DNA of 64,000 nucleotides from Tricholoma matsutake (lineage: Eukaryota; Basidiomycota; Agaricomycetes; Agaricales; Tricholomataceae): positions 2,356,001 through 2,420,000 of the forward strand of contig AP026542.1 of the NCBI GenBank assembly GCA_026075535.2, given 5' to 3'. Shown piece after piece: positions 1 to 11,350 of this stretch; position 1 is the stretch's first letter, and each line of letters begins with the position of its first letter. The notes under the pieces were generated by a model that ran no database searches, was not told the origin of the DNA, and saw nothing but the letters and a program-made list of their open reading frames with translations. The translations under genes were made by a program, and so were the position numbers.

Positions 1-240
1 ACCTGCCCAAACACCCCAAACACCTGCACCCAGGATGACAAAGGCAACCCAGCACCCACCCCCACTGCTGTGAGCAACTGCTCGCAGGGTGGATTGTGGG
101 TGCTACAGATGATGATGAAGACCCAGCACCCCCACTGCTGCATGCAACTGCTCACAGGGTGGACCATGGGTGTTACAGACAACAATGATGAGGGCAACCC
201 AGCATGCATCACCCCCTCCCCCACACAAAATGTGGGGGTG

Positions 241-352
241 GTTTCTTTTAGTTTAGTTATTTGTGTATTACATTATATCAATTTAGTTATTTGTGTATTA
301 CATTATATCAATTTAGTTATTTGTGTATTACATTATATCAATTTAGTTTTTT
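241..352. repeat. Tandem repeat, about 30-bp unit, 3-4 copies
   Basis: Units of the form TTTAGTTATTTGTGTATTAC followed by ATTATATCAA are repeated at about 30-bp spacing, three nearly identical and a fourth diverged. There is no coding signal. Confidence 0.85.
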
Positions 353-451
353 GTGAACTACATTATATATATAGAACTGGCACCCTTGTGCAAGATGCAA
401 AAAAAATGTATTGAAATATGTAATAAGTAGCATTAATAACACAATATAATA

Positions 452-531
452 CTGCCCAGTTGGCAGAGTGGTAGATTGCCAATTGGTCATGTGACCATAA
501 TCCTGAGGTCTTGGGTTCAAACCCTTTCTTT
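452..531 (+). repeat. tRNA-derived (SINE-like) segment
   Basis: An A-box-like TGGCAGAGTGG and a B-box-like GGGTTCAAACCC lie about 50 bp apart, the spacing of an RNA polymerase III internal promoter. I cannot fold a convincing acceptor stem, so I call it tRNA-derived rather than a tRNA gene. Related segments occur at 30604-30690, 32700-32775 and 40128-40205. Confidence 0.5.
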
Positions 532-778
532 GATATTCAAATTTTGATCACACTTTATTCCATAAAAATTACTAAGTCATTCACTACTCAGAATCTGTCT
601 GGATTCCCTCAGACTATACTCAGACTATACTCAGACTGGAATTTACTCAGAATACTCTCAGAAACCTCCCACATCAATCCTGGAGCAACAGTCTGACCGC
701 AGTCGGACAAGTCGGACTCCACTTGGACTCCACTCAGACAACTCAGAGTCCTATAGGATTAGGTGGGTGAGTGCAAAG

Positions 779-957
779 TAGACTGAGGTGAATGAATCTA
801 TCTACCCTGTGTATATATATGTGAGTCCAGCTACATAAAGAACGTAAGTAACAAAGGAGACAAAGGGATCTATGAAACAACGCATCAAAGGGATAAGCTA
901 ATAATAGTACACGCATCAAAGATGCGATCGTGTACGCTCACAGTGTGACTCTCAACA
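779..957. mobile_element. Diverged copia-type LTR remnant
   Basis: The segment runs from GACTGAGGT through a TATATATAT stretch, GCATCAAAG motifs and a CACAGTGTGACTCTCAACA end. This order resembles the LTRs at 25858-26197 and 33798-34137, which end GGTGTxGATCTCAACA. No partner LTR or internal region adjoins it, so it is probably a solo or truncated LTR. Confidence 0.4.
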
Positions 958-1591
958 AACGAGTGCTCCAAGACCACGTCGACTCGTCCATTTGAGAAGC
1001 AATGAGGACCTTGCAAGGAACAGTAGAGATCCACACATATACAAACTTATCGAGCTTATGGGGTACTGAAATCATTCGCAACGTTGTGGAACCATGCATT
1101 GAACCTATTTTTAGCGCAGTTAGCAAGATACCCTCTGCGGCTGATTTAAAACAGTTTCCGTGCACATCCCGCGCTCATCTTCATGGTAAATAAGGCCTAA
1201 GGTCCTGAAGAGAAATGATGGACTCAGTGACCTTCTTGATGGACAGTTGCAACTTGCCAGGGTTAGGAGACGCTCCAGGCAGTCTCTTCAAAATCATAAG
1301 CCCACGGCGCGTAGATTGTAACAACCCTTGAAGCGTCGATCAGAGGATAGGATCCCTTGCTAAAAAAAAATAAGTCTTGAGAACAAAAGATTTCATCTCG
1401 CGATCTTTTTCTTTTAGAGGTCGAAGTGGTCTCAGCGGTTTGCAAAACGACAGTTGGTTGGATGATTTATGGCTTTGTTTAATAAAGTCAGTGACAGCAG
1501 TTTTTTATATCGATAGCTGCCGCTTTGCATCGACGCAGGGGCCCAGACCTAGTAATTAAAATCCTCGGGCACGGCATACTAGATCGAATTC
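958..1591. other. No intact gene; short sequence repeated near 3.65 kb
   Basis: On the minus strand this stretch contains a GGTATCTTGCTAACTGC-like and a GTTGCGAATGAT-like block that recur in the same order at about 3640-3740, on the other side of the aldo/keto reductase gene. They may be two remnants of one exon or a repeat flanking the gene. I do not recognise a protein. Confidence 0.3.
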
Positions 1592-3385
1592 TCAGTGGCC
1601 AATAATATCTCGCGGTTTATACGGTTCCTCGAGGAACTTGATATCTTCGTCTGAGAGCTTTACGTGAATCGCACCTGTACAGTGGTGATGATAAGTGCGT
1701 GTTGATATTCTCGATTTCATGACATTTACCAATGATGTCTTCCAAATTTTTAGCACTCGTTGTGCCAACAATGGGAGCAGTTACGCCTATGCCAACATTC
1801 AGTTCAATAAGAGTCAGAATAAGCGTTGACCTACCTTCTTTGGACAAAATCCAAGCGACTGCGACCTGAGCCATGCTGATGTTCATCTTCTTTGCGACAC
1901 TTTCGACACTGGAGCAATTAAAGTGTTATGGTGGAAAGCTAAGACCGGTAAAGAATAGATATACGAACCGTCTGATAATCTCTGGCGTCGCTTCAGCGTT
2001 GAAGTATCCTTTCAAGAACCTGAAGTGCTGACGTTTCGTGACTTTAGCCTTCCTGCAATTGATATGACTTACCAGTCTGTAGATCCGCGATTGGTTTGTT
2101 CAGTCAGAGGCCGAGTAAGAAGTCCCCGCGCAAGAGGCGACCAAGGTATAGACCCGACCCCAAACAACTGGCGATAACTTATAACAAACTACAAACGAGA
2201 ACCAAGATTTGACTAACCTTCAATGTTGGGAACATCTCGCGTTCTTCTTCACGATAGACGAGATTGTAATGGTTCTGCATAGATATGAAAGGAGTGAGGT
2301 TATTGGCAATAGCGTAATCTTTGCATGGTAAACTTTCTTTCGGCATGAAGATTATGGAACACTTACTCTGCATCGCGTGAACTAGACATGAGATAATGAG
2401 AACGGTATCTTGCTTATGAGAAGCATAATCACATACACTGCCAAGCCCAGCACGAACTGAATCCGATATGACGGACATAGCCCGCTTTGACGACGTCATG
2501 GAGGGCCTGCATCTGTAGTCAACTCGAGCATTAACATATGTGACAATTTATACACCATTAATCTGCACCGTTTCCGCAATGGGAGTGTCAGGGTCAAACC
2601 TATGGCCTGGAAGACGGTCAGAGTATTCAGATTCCAGTCCAACGCAAGCATAGGTGCCTACATTGCAAAAGATCGACATAATCAAGCTGTAAACGTTCCA
2701 AGCTAGCTTTCACGGATTCAAAGATATGCTAAAAACGTGTCATTCAGCCGAAGAGTATCAAGAGATTGGAAAACTCAGACCTTGCGACTGAGGCCGTGCT
2801 GGTTGACGTAACCAATCTCATCAGATGATTGGGTACGATTTATCAGATATGTGCTATACGTGCGACCAACTGTAAAGAACAACTGTATGCGTAGGAGATA
2901 AGTGTATAGATGTATTGATGAAGCGGGTAGTGGTAAACACCTTGGTCATAACCACAATTTCGTGTCGAGGGAGTTCGAGCTGTTTGATGGCTTTCCCTAG
3001 GATGACTTCTGAAAGGCCGTTGGAATATACCTAACAGACACGATAAGACGCAGTCGGGACAGAGCGCAAAGCACGTACATTGGCAGTGTCGAAAGTCTGA
3101 ATGCCTGCGTCATACCTGCAGGTTACAAAACATCAGGTCGCATTACAAAGGAACGATCGTAATAGAAGCTGACGCGATCTGGATGTGCTGGATTGCTTCT
3201 TCCTCGCCAAGCAGCCATTCTTTCCAACCCTTGTCGCCGTATTGCATAGTCCCCAGGATTATTTTCGAGACTTTGAGGCCGGAGTTTCCCAGTCGAACTA
3301 TGGTTAGGAATAAAAATCGATACTCCCAAGATACTCCAAACCAATGAGCAAGCTCACCGTATTGCATTTTCTTCTTGGCGTGCAT
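1592..3385 (-). CDS. Aldo/keto reductase, 15 exons, apparently intact
   Basis: NAD(P)H-dependent oxidoreductase of the aldo/keto reductase superfamily (TIM barrel, predicted cytosolic) that reduces aldehydes or ketones; the substrate cannot be told. Splicing fifteen short exons gives a continuous protein from MHAKKKMQY to a C-terminus ending in DIIGH. Visible family marks are RLGNSGLKVSKIILGTMQYG at the N-terminus, the catalytic tetrad Asp (in DTAN), Tyr (VYSNG), Lys (VMTK) and His (LLQCHRFDPD), and GVTAPIVGTTSAKNLEDIIG near the C-terminus. All introns read GT-AG and are about 40-110 bp. Exon 3 lies at 3079-3115 and exon 4 at 2941-3030. One exon encodes only about five residues (FHAMQ). I chose the ATG at 3385; an in-frame ATG six codons later (MQY) is also possible. 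The gene shows no stops or frameshifts, unlike nearly everything else in the window. Confidence 0.9.
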
Positions 3386-4489
3386 TGTTGGTCCACGGGT
3401 TTACGCAGGCAAGAGTTAATGGAAGTATGATTCAATAACACAATGCATGTGCATTATATACAACTCGCTTCTTCAGTATGACGCGTCGACGGCAGCCCAG
3501 CCCTCCTACCAATGACAGAGAATTGCTCACGATAACACGGACACAACCATTGTCAGCATGCTATGTGGACAGGTGTTCCGACTACGTCGTTCGTTTTACT
3601 ACCACCTGGTATCGATCACAAGCTTCTTAATCCTTGGGGCAACAGAATCATTCGCAACCGTGTTGTCTTGCTAAGTCACGAAGGTTAGATATCTCACAGC
3701 CATCTCTAGTTGCAGTCAACAAGATACCTTTCGATACTATGAAGACGGTCATGAGACTGTACCAAGATTTATCAGCCATAGTACGCTGAATCCTAATGAG
3801 ATCAATCGATAAGCACAAATGAGTCGCTTGAATCACCCGACAGCCCGGATTGCACGACCGCAATATCATCGGGTTGTATCTTGAAGAATCATTCCAGTTC
3901 AACACCCTTTCAGCAATGCAATAGGTGAGAATAAATATTCTGATGTAGATGAGCATCCATACCAAATCCCCTGATGGTGAAGTTCAACTACCACCTCGTT
4001 GCCTATGGATGACGAAGCGGAAAGTCGACCAGGTAATTGTACCCTTCAAAATTTCTTGGTGAGACATTGCCGAGACAAGGAGTTTAAACCAGTGAGCAGC
4101 CTACCGTGCCTGCTGGGTCGTCCGCCGGTCGGCTCGCGTAGAAGTTTAAGCGACGACGCGTGATCTATGACTTGATCCGAGGCATCATGACTACCCGACG
4201 CGTGCACTCGCGTGCATGTCTCGAAAGGTCTCGAAAAGTTGTCGAAAAGCACAAGCACGAGAATCACGAATTGATCCGGATGATATCAAGTTGCTATCAA
4301 GTCTGCACTGCACTAGCTTGATAAATTCTCAGTACCTCCAACGTTGTCTTCCTAGCACGAGCCTTGGCGACGGATCCATCCACCCTGACAGTTATCAAAC
4401 ATCAAGATATCGGAGGAAAAAATATTCGGGCGGGGGGTCCAAAGTGTTCGACGGGTTCTGAAAATCCTGTGACCTGTCGAGAATAGTTA
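3386..4489. other. Intergenic, no supported gene
   Basis: Upstream region of the reductase gene (minus) and of the transporter remnant (plus). It contains the repeated block matching 958-1200 and, at about 4080-4270, a more GC-rich tract with CGACG/CTCGAAA motifs that could hold promoter elements for the plus-strand gene. I see no TATA box or open frame that I would defend. Confidence 0.4.
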
Positions 4490-4637
4490 TCACGTGACAG
4501 AACGCGTCTTTCCCTTCAGTGTCCTCCCAATCCGACGATCTCTCCTCAAAAACCACTCTTGCTCTCATTTCATATCATCGTTGATTTGCAATCTCTGTCC
4601 CTCCTTCTCCAACGGCGGACTACCTGCCCAGGAACAG

Positions 4638-6100
4638 ATGACCAGATCATCGTCAATGTCGTCCTCCGCGTCAGGCCGAGCAGCCTCGAGAAAGGGACAC
4701 AAACACAAACACTTTAGTGGGAGTGGAATAATACACACCCGACGCCATACCCGTGTCTCCGTGATCACCCATGTCTGGGTTCCCGACATCTACTAGGCCC
4801 AGGTGTTCGGGTCTGGTTGAACATCAAGATGGCTAAGGACAGAGTTGGCGCCAAGTCTGGTTAGTATAGGTGGTGAGGATGGTGATAAGGACGGGGACGG
4901 GGTAGGGGTGTTGCGGCTGGGGTGTATTGCAGCTTGTGCTGGCGGCGTGGCTTTGGATGTGTGGACAGCGGATTGGGTCGTTGTCTGTTACGGACCTTGG
5001 GCACTGGGTCGTGTTTGTTCCTACAGCTGAAGGTGCTTCGGAAAGGAAGATACCGACGCGGAGACCGTGATTTGGTTTGGTTGCGACTCGGAGCTTAATG
5101 CTTATGCTTCATGTAGGAACGCCCCACTGGAAACATTGCTGATGTTCGCACAGGTGGCATACCTGATATTTTCGTTGGTGTACATTGTAAAAAAAAACAG
5201 TGAAGCAGTGCGTGTTGAGTAATGGCGGCGAGGCGGGACACCCACCGCCACCATTATGGGGACGAGTGTAGTCGGGTACGTGATTGTCGATCAGGTCCTG
5301 TTTATGTAGGATTTTTGACATATGTGCGTGTGTCCAGAATCGAGTTGCCGATTGCGTTGGCATTCGTCAGCCTGATCTCACTGATTGGAACTTACCCTTG
5401 TATATGATAACCACGCCAAGCTCATCAGCTGTATGTGTCCCCCTCTTCTCCTCTCTCTCTATCACGACTAAACCACAACCTTATAAAAAGTGACAGGTAC
5501 CAGAATTCCTGCCCTATGCACCACCATCCGATCGTTATCCTCCGCATCCTCGGGCAACATGATCAACCACCAACCTCCCCGCTCGGAATCATGATGTCAA
5601 ACCCATTCACTTCAAGTCCTGTGTTTATTTTATGTTGCTATTTTGTTCCCCGCGCTTGGTGTCCCTGAGTGCGTGTACTTCTGCTACGTTTATATTCACC
5701 TACATCGTTACGCACCCCACTAATCACAGACCCCACTACCGAACCTCGGATCTCCTCGTCGCAGCCCTCATCACGGTATCTCCCTTCCACATTGCTTATC
5801 ATGCAAGTGTAGCCCAGATCCGCCCCCTTGCGCGTCCTGTGGGAGATAACTAATTCTGATCCTAATCCTGACAATAGACTAAACGCTAGCCATCAGTCGC
5901 CCACCTTGCGCCGCATATATGGCAGCTTCTGTTTGCGCCTACGCCTTCATGTTATTCGTTTCTTGCATAGGGGCCGCCGCCTCGCGCGCATGTTCGAAAG
6001 GGCGGTGAGATGATAGGGAAAGATGCGGGTATGGGTAGACAAGGGGAACGGGAACGATCTGGAACTTATAGTTGGGTTTGTGAGGGGGTAGATTCGGAGG
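4638..6100 (+). pseudogene. CDF-family zinc transporter (Zrg17-like), decayed or partial
   Basis: Cation diffusion facilitators of the Zrg17 type are multi-pass proteins that move zinc into the secretory pathway. Exon-like pieces follow one another in the order expected for this fungal family: a basic start MTRSSSMSSSASG...HKHKH (4638), RVWLNIKMAKDRVGAKS (about 4810-4860), LVLAAWLWMCGQRIGSLSVT then DLGHWVVF (4930-5020), the hydrophobic APLETLLMFAQVAYLIFSLV segment (5117-5180), a His-rich THRHHYGDE loop (about 5240-5270), IELPIALAFVSLISLIGT plus VYDNHAKLIS (5340-5430), SNPFTSSPVFILCC (about 5597) and LLVAALITVSPFHIAYHASV (5755-5815). The pieces are in different frames and joining them needs frameshifts as well as introns. 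The first transmembrane helices are not evident, so I call it a pseudogene. The family call rests on remembered motif order; an intact gene with exons I have misplaced is possible. Confidence 0.5.
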
Positions 6101-7110
6101 TTCGAATTATGATAGGCAGTACAGATGTATGAGTTGTGTTTGATGCTTATTTTTTTCGTTCTTTTGGTATATTCATTCTCTGTTTTGGTTAGTTTTTCAG
6201 CGATTATTGAGTTATTGATGCATACTTGGCAAGGATTGGATGGACATAGGTTTCCACTACTTATAACGGAGTTCTTGCGCTGGCCTTGACTCGGATATGA
6301 TCGACATCGATCGACGTCAATCTTGGCGCAGGCAAACGTCGTATCTACTCAAAGTAACGCAGTCCAGCACATCACGCCGAGGAGTCGACGATTCGGTGGA
6401 GACGTTGGTGAGCCAGCATTCAGAATGGGCATGTTACTTGTGATAATTGCACTGGAGGTTCAAAAAACAGACATGAACTTGAACGTATATTAGGAGCACT
6501 TGGGGCATCATGCATGTGATCTCCAGGATTTGAACATCCGATCATCGATTATCGATCGCAACAGCATTCTCTCTTCCTGACTCCCATCTTGCTTCTCCCT
6601 ATTCAACGTCAACATGGCAAGTGGTCTTAAAATATTGAAGAATGCACCCCTGACGGTATCGAGGTTCACTATAGCCAGACAATCCCGACTTGGATGATGT
6701 AAGAACTCTCATGTTTCACGGTAGAGTTGAACCAACTGGGATTATCATAGGAATTCTGTGATGCGTTTGTGCGTTATCTGATGGAGTAGCTGATGACTTG
6801 TTGACTAATAGTCGGGTTTGCATGTTCCCTCAGACAGTACGTGGTCTCGTCAAGCATGGAAGAGGATCATGTAAATTGTATTGTGATGCTTTCGCAACTG
6901 ACAGGAAGTTCGTGATCCGATTGAACTGGATTAGTGTCTTGCTAATGGTGCTGTGGTGTATGCGTACCTTCAGGATGATGTACGTGGCCTGTTGGGTGTT
7001 GAAATACAAACATGCTGATGGTCTCACAATGTCGATAACTTGTAGTGGGTATGTGATGTGGCTGAGCATTTTAAGCACCCATATTGCTCACATCGAAACA
7101 TTGTTGTGTT
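6101..7110. other. No supported gene
   Basis: Mostly AT-rich sequence downstream of the transporter remnant. A short open frame at 6614 (MASGLKILKNAPLTVSRFTI...) stops after 27 codons just before a GTAAG, so a first exon cannot be supported. Diverged copies of the 67-bp unit described next may already begin near 6820. Confidence 0.35.
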
Positions 7111-7118
7111 CTCAGACT

Positions 7119-7855
7119 GTAAGATCTCTTTACATATCTGACTGAAGTTGTGGTGTCATCAATGTACCCTCAGTTTGTATGTGATCTTGTTGAGTATGTG
7201 AATGTGGCACTCTGCTGATATCGTGGGTTCAATGTGCCCTCAGTTTGTATGTGATCTTGTCGACTATTTGAATGTACTCTGCTGATGTTGTGGTTTCAAT
7301 GTGCCCTCAGCAAGTATGTGACCTTGTTGAGTATCTGAATGCACTCTGCTGATATCATGGGTTCAATGTGCCCTCAGTGGCTATGTGATCTTGTTGACTA
7401 TTTGAATGCATTCTGCTGATGTTGTGGTGTGAATGTGCCCACAGCAAGTATGTGATCTTGTTGAGGATCTGAATGTACTCTGCTGATGTTGTCTTGTCAA
7501 TGTGCCCTCAGCAAGTATGTGATCTTGTTGAGTATTTGAATGTACTCTGCTGATTTTGTTGTATCAATGTGCCCACAGCAAGTATGTGATCTTGTTGAGT
7601 ATTTGAATGTACTCTGCTGATGTTGTGGTGTCAATGTGCCCTCAGATTGTATGTGATCTTGTTGAGTATTTGAATGTACTCTGCTGATGTTGTCATTTCA
7701 ATGTGCCCTCAGCAAGTATGTGATCTTGTTGAGTATTTGAATGTACTCTGCTGATGTTGTCATTTCAATGTGCCCTCAGCAAGTATGTGATCTTGTTGAG
7801 TATTTGAATATACTATGCTGATGCTGTGGTGTCAATATGCCATCAGAATGTATGT
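7119..7855 (+). repeat. Tandem array of about ten 67-bp intron-like units
   Basis: GTATGT (one copy CTATGT) begins at 7177, 7247, 7314, 7381, 7448, 7515, 7582, 7649, 7716, 7783 and 7850: the first interval is 70 bp and all others are exactly 67 bp. Every unit runs GTATGTGATCTTGTTGA..., a CTGAT box, then CCCTCAG or a close variant. It is therefore shaped like a 64-nt GT-AG intron with a CTRAY branch site, followed by only three bases (CAA, TTT, ATT or AAT) before the next GT. A more diverged GTAAGA...CTGAC...CCCTCAG unit precedes it at 7119-7173. The array ends about 190 bp before the HET gene. Confidence 0.85.
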
Positions 7856-8040
7856 AATTGTCCCACATGTTGCAGTTTTAATCCTAGTCCCACTCACTTG
7901 TTCATCCAGCACCGCTTGTGTGAGTATGTTGTACTGTTTCTGCCTTTATTATTCATCTGTTTATGAACCAGTGGTGGATAACACTGTTGATACTTACATT
8001 CACAATACTCTTCTGATATATCTGCTATATTTGCCAGATA

Positions 8041-10905
8041 TGAGGCTGGTGCATAGGAGTGCTGTCAAGCAGTTCCTTCAACCAGACATCCAAAGGATGG
8101 TCAACAACTACCCAGACTTCAGGAGGAGTCACAAAGACATAGAGGCACCAATTATACAGATGGTAAAAGACCAGACTGCATATGCTATATTTTCTCATCA
8201 GTGGCTAGACAAAAGGGAGCTAACTTTTCAGGACCTGTTGAAATTAGAATCTATTAGTGCAGCAGGTTTTAACCAACTGATGCAATCACCCAAGGAGTTG
8301 ATGCTATGGGATAGTACTGCACTTTTGGATCAGGCTCAGGTCCTTAGTGCCAACACAGATGCTAAACAAGATCACCATGACATTTTTGAGCAGATGGAGA
8401 AAATCTGCAATTCCATGTCAAGCTGGAACCATGCTGCTGGCTTTGTCAAACTAGTCAAATTTTGCAAGGCAGCAAGGCAGTACCAGTGCAAATATGTGTG
8501 GTTGGACACTGGATGTATCAACAAGCAGAGCAGCACAGACCTTGAGGAGTCAATACAGTCTATGTTTGCCTGGTACCAAAACTCTCAGATATGCATTGTA
8601 CACCTTGCTGGGACTATCAAACTACAGGATATGAAACTTGATGCCCAGTGAAAAATCCGTAAGGGAGAATACCTGAAAATCCCTCGAGGGATTCTCAGGT
8701 ATACGGAGGGGTAGTCGAGGTATTTTGTCACAATAGGGGACTTTAATCCCTGGCAAATCCCCAAAAAGCCCTTGAGAACCCTTGCCATACCTTTCTGTGG
8801 AACACGGAATGGACAGGGATTCGGGGGGATTTTGTGGGTTTCAGAGGTATAGCATGGTGTTTAGTTCCCTTCCCATCCCTTGCAATACCACAAAAAACTT
8901 TTGTATTCCTCTAAATACCTACATTTCCCTATGAAAATAATCTATGCTCCGATGCTCCTCTATCTTTGCCAATGCCGCCCAACCCCTGCCAATACCCTGC
9001 CCACCCTTTCCTTCCCCCTTATCAAGCCTTTTCCACTCTTGAACCCTTGCTTGAAGCCCATATTGAAAGAGATAAGTATGAAACAAAAGAAATTCAGAGT
9101 CGAAACAGATCTGACCTGCATTGACCATGTTGCATGTGTATTCATTCCTGGTTCTGCGAGTTGGAGAAGCAGGATTAGTCACAGAATTGGCGCGCAAGGG
9201 ACAGCATGTACCATGTCCGTTTGAGCGTCGTTCAACCACTGCCAAGATCGTCTTGTTATTCCACTGCATCTGCAACTCGACCACCATACTAGAGAGAAGA
9301 GAAACACATCTCAATGGCCAAAACAGAAATAGGAATCCTAGCTACGTACCAGTAGTTGTATTGTCACCGATTTGGTTGTTTCTTCACACATAATTGTTTG
9401 GGTTAGGGAACAACTTGCGGTGAGAATGAAGATATGAACATACCAATTATGCCCCTAGTTCACAAAAAAGGCATGTTGAAAGTCATTTTTATGTCAGTGG
9501 CATGCATATAGTCGCATAGGAACACCATGCACCTGAGAGAATGCATTGATCTTTCTCCATTCCTTCAGGTGATTGATTTCGTGAGCAAATCAGGGAAGCA
9601 AAGATGGAGTACATTGAGTGAGATGGACATAAGTGCGAGGGGTTGGTGATGGTGGTAGTAGAGAAAGTCAGGGGGAAGGAGGGGATCGCACGAGGTGACA
9701 ACTTCAAGTGCCTAAATTAGTAAATAAATATCATCAAACTCCACTGGAAAATGGGAGGATGGAGAACAGTTTGAAGATGTCATGCCAACCCAAGTTACCC
9801 AATGGCATTTGGTGGTCTTGAACTCAAAAAAAATCTTGAATGCGCTGGCCGATGATGAAAACATTTGATTAGGTAAAGTTTTTGCTCACCCAGTTAGGGA
9901 TCAAAAGGGATCAAAAGGGATGTGAAGGGTTTTGGCGGAATTTAGAGGGATATCCAGGTGCAGACTTTTGACTGGGCTTGATGTATGGTTCACAAGAGGT
10001 TGGACCCTGCAGGAACTTTTGGCCCCAAAAGCAGTCAAATTTTTTACCCAATCATGGAAGCCCTTAACAGCAGCACCCAATGACAAAATCTCAAATGATA
10101 GATCAGGCATCACTCTTTGGAAAACCATCTCTAACATAACCCAAATTCCAAACGATCAGCTGCTTAATTTTCAACCTGGAACAATCAATGTCAGAGAAAA
10201 GTTGGCCTGGGTGTCCACGAGAAAAACCACCCATATTGAAGATATGGCATATTGCCTTATTGGCATATTTAACATTCCCCTTTCCATTGCATATGGGGAG
10301 GGACAGATGGCTTTTTATAGGTTGCAGACTGCAATTGTGCAACACAGTCATGATCATGGATTATTTGCCTGGAGTGGTTTGCCATCCTCCCAAAACAGCA
10401 TGTTTGCTGCAGGTCCAGAAGGTTTCTTCCTTTCTGAGAGTTCTCTGCTTACAGCAGGAGAGGAAGTAGCTAGCTTAGCAGATCCAACTCATGCACTCAC
10501 AAACCATGGATTATGCATACCACTATTGATTTATGATGTGCAATACATCAAGGCAGATGGGAAGGAGAAGGGTAAAGAATGGATCATGCATAACTTGCAA
10601 GTGCTGGATTGGGAGCCAATCCCAGTGGAATTCAAGTCTCTAATTAAAGATGTAAAGCTCACCATTGGCATTCTGGGAAACATTGCACATGGCAAATCCA
10701 TAGCCATTGTTCTAATTTCCTCTGAAATTGGCTCCCAAGTATACAAGAGGATGACCACAAAAAATGCCATCCAACTGCCATCCAAGAAGTGGAAAGAGCC
10801 AAAAGTGATCTTCCTTGAGTAACAATTGATGTTGATCAGATATATAGTCCTGGAGAATTAGCAGAGAGGTTAGTGAACTTGAAATATATATTCCTTGGTC
10901 TCTGA
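8041..10905 (+). pseudogene. HET-domain protein gene, split by a hAT-like insertion
   Basis: HET-domain proteins act in non-self recognition and cell death in filamentous fungi. The reading frame runs from MRLVHRSAVKQFLQPDIQRM at 8041 through the HET signatures YAIFSHQWL, FVKLVKFCKAARQYQCKYVW, LDTGCINK and SMFAWYQNSQICIVHLA, then breaks at 8643. It resumes at 9984 with VWFTRGWTLQELLAPK, REKLAWVSTRKTTHIEDMAY, CLIGIFNIPLSIAYGEG and HDHGLFAWSG. The break is exactly the 7-bp target duplication of the element at 8644-9976, and the frame is the same on both sides if the element and one duplication are ignored. The frame stops at 10822, but a second frame carries a plausible C-terminus (IDVDQIYSPGELAERL...) to 10905, so a further small frameshift or intron sits near 10815. 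No NACHT, ankyrin or WD partner domain is visible. The true start could lie upstream across the 67-bp array. Confidence 0.75.
8644..9976. mobile_element. Non-autonomous hAT-like element inside the HET gene
   Basis: The ends are CCCAGTGAAAA on the left and TTTGACTGGG on the right (inverted, imperfect). The flanks are CTTGATG at 8637-8643 and 9977-9983; a longer 8-bp duplication would have one mismatch (A/G). Just inside the left end, 8667-8704 is a nearly perfect palindrome centred on CCCTCGAGGG, and GGGATT motifs are frequent in the subterminal DNA. No transposase frame is present. The superfamily call rests on duplication length and end structure only. Confidence 0.7.
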
Positions 10906-11350
10906 TCAATTCTTCTCTTTTTACTGTAGTCAGACTCTGTTTCAACTGAAATGTCACTGCTTTTCATTCCTCTTGCTCTATTTGCTATTATCTTTCTGCT
11001 TGTTCCCAAAATTTTGTCAGCACCTATGCATTTTCAGTTTTGTTCTATGAGACCCAGCTTGAAGTTTGTTATCTGTTCCATTTGGACCATGCCCATTTCA
11101 TTTGTACTCATTCATCTTCATTGACTATGTGTTATTACTTAGTTCAGGCAAGGCCTGGCTTTTTTAGCTACTTGTTGATTTTACTTGTCTGTTGGTAGTG
11201 ATGATATCAATATTGTGAAGAGCAATGAGGTCTTTATACTCAATATTCCTATCAGACTCCTAGGAATCCTACCATATTCTGATAGGAATTTTTGCCAGCC
11301 AATTTGACATGAAATAGCAGATTCCAAGGTTTTTTACTCCTAGTCAACCT
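10906..11350. other. No supported gene
   Basis: T-rich sequence downstream of the HET gene. A short TCCTAGGAATCCTA-type inverted motif lies near 11255-11275. I see nothing else. Confidence 0.4.

Larger units (their letters stand above)
1..775 (+). mobile_element. Right-hand part of a non-autonomous tRNA-headed element
   Basis: No protein gene is supported here. The stretch holds two copies of a GAGCAnnTGCTC-type dyad (near 70-95 and 130-155), a CCCCCACACAAAATGTGGGGG hairpin near 222-240, an AT-rich tandem repeat, a tRNA-like segment (452-531) and a run of ACTCAG-type short repeats (about 595-665), ending near a GTGGGTGAGTGCAAAG motif. The same order of dyad, tRNA-like head, short repeats and a GTGGGGCAGTGTAAAG end occurs at the right end of the element at 30374-33165, so I read this as the right part of a related copy cut by the window edge. 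The terminal similarity is imperfect. Confidence 0.4.

Noticed and set aside
452..531. Functional tRNA gene
   Set aside because: A and B boxes are present, but there is no convincing acceptor stem or anticodon arm and related segments occur inside repeats, so it is better read as tRNA-derived.
938..1193. Small gene on either strand upstream of the reductase
   Set aside because: Both open frames are short and overlap; the only support is similarity to a block near 3.65 kb, which has no intact frame either.
6614..6697. First exon of a mitochondrial protein
   Set aside because: The 27-residue frame looks like a targeting peptide, but a stop precedes the possible splice site and no second exon is found.
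7815..8040. HET protein start at 7815
   Set aside because: This ATG lies inside the last 67-bp repeat unit and the residues before 8041 do not look like the family; I prefer 8041, though the real 5' exon may be further upstream.
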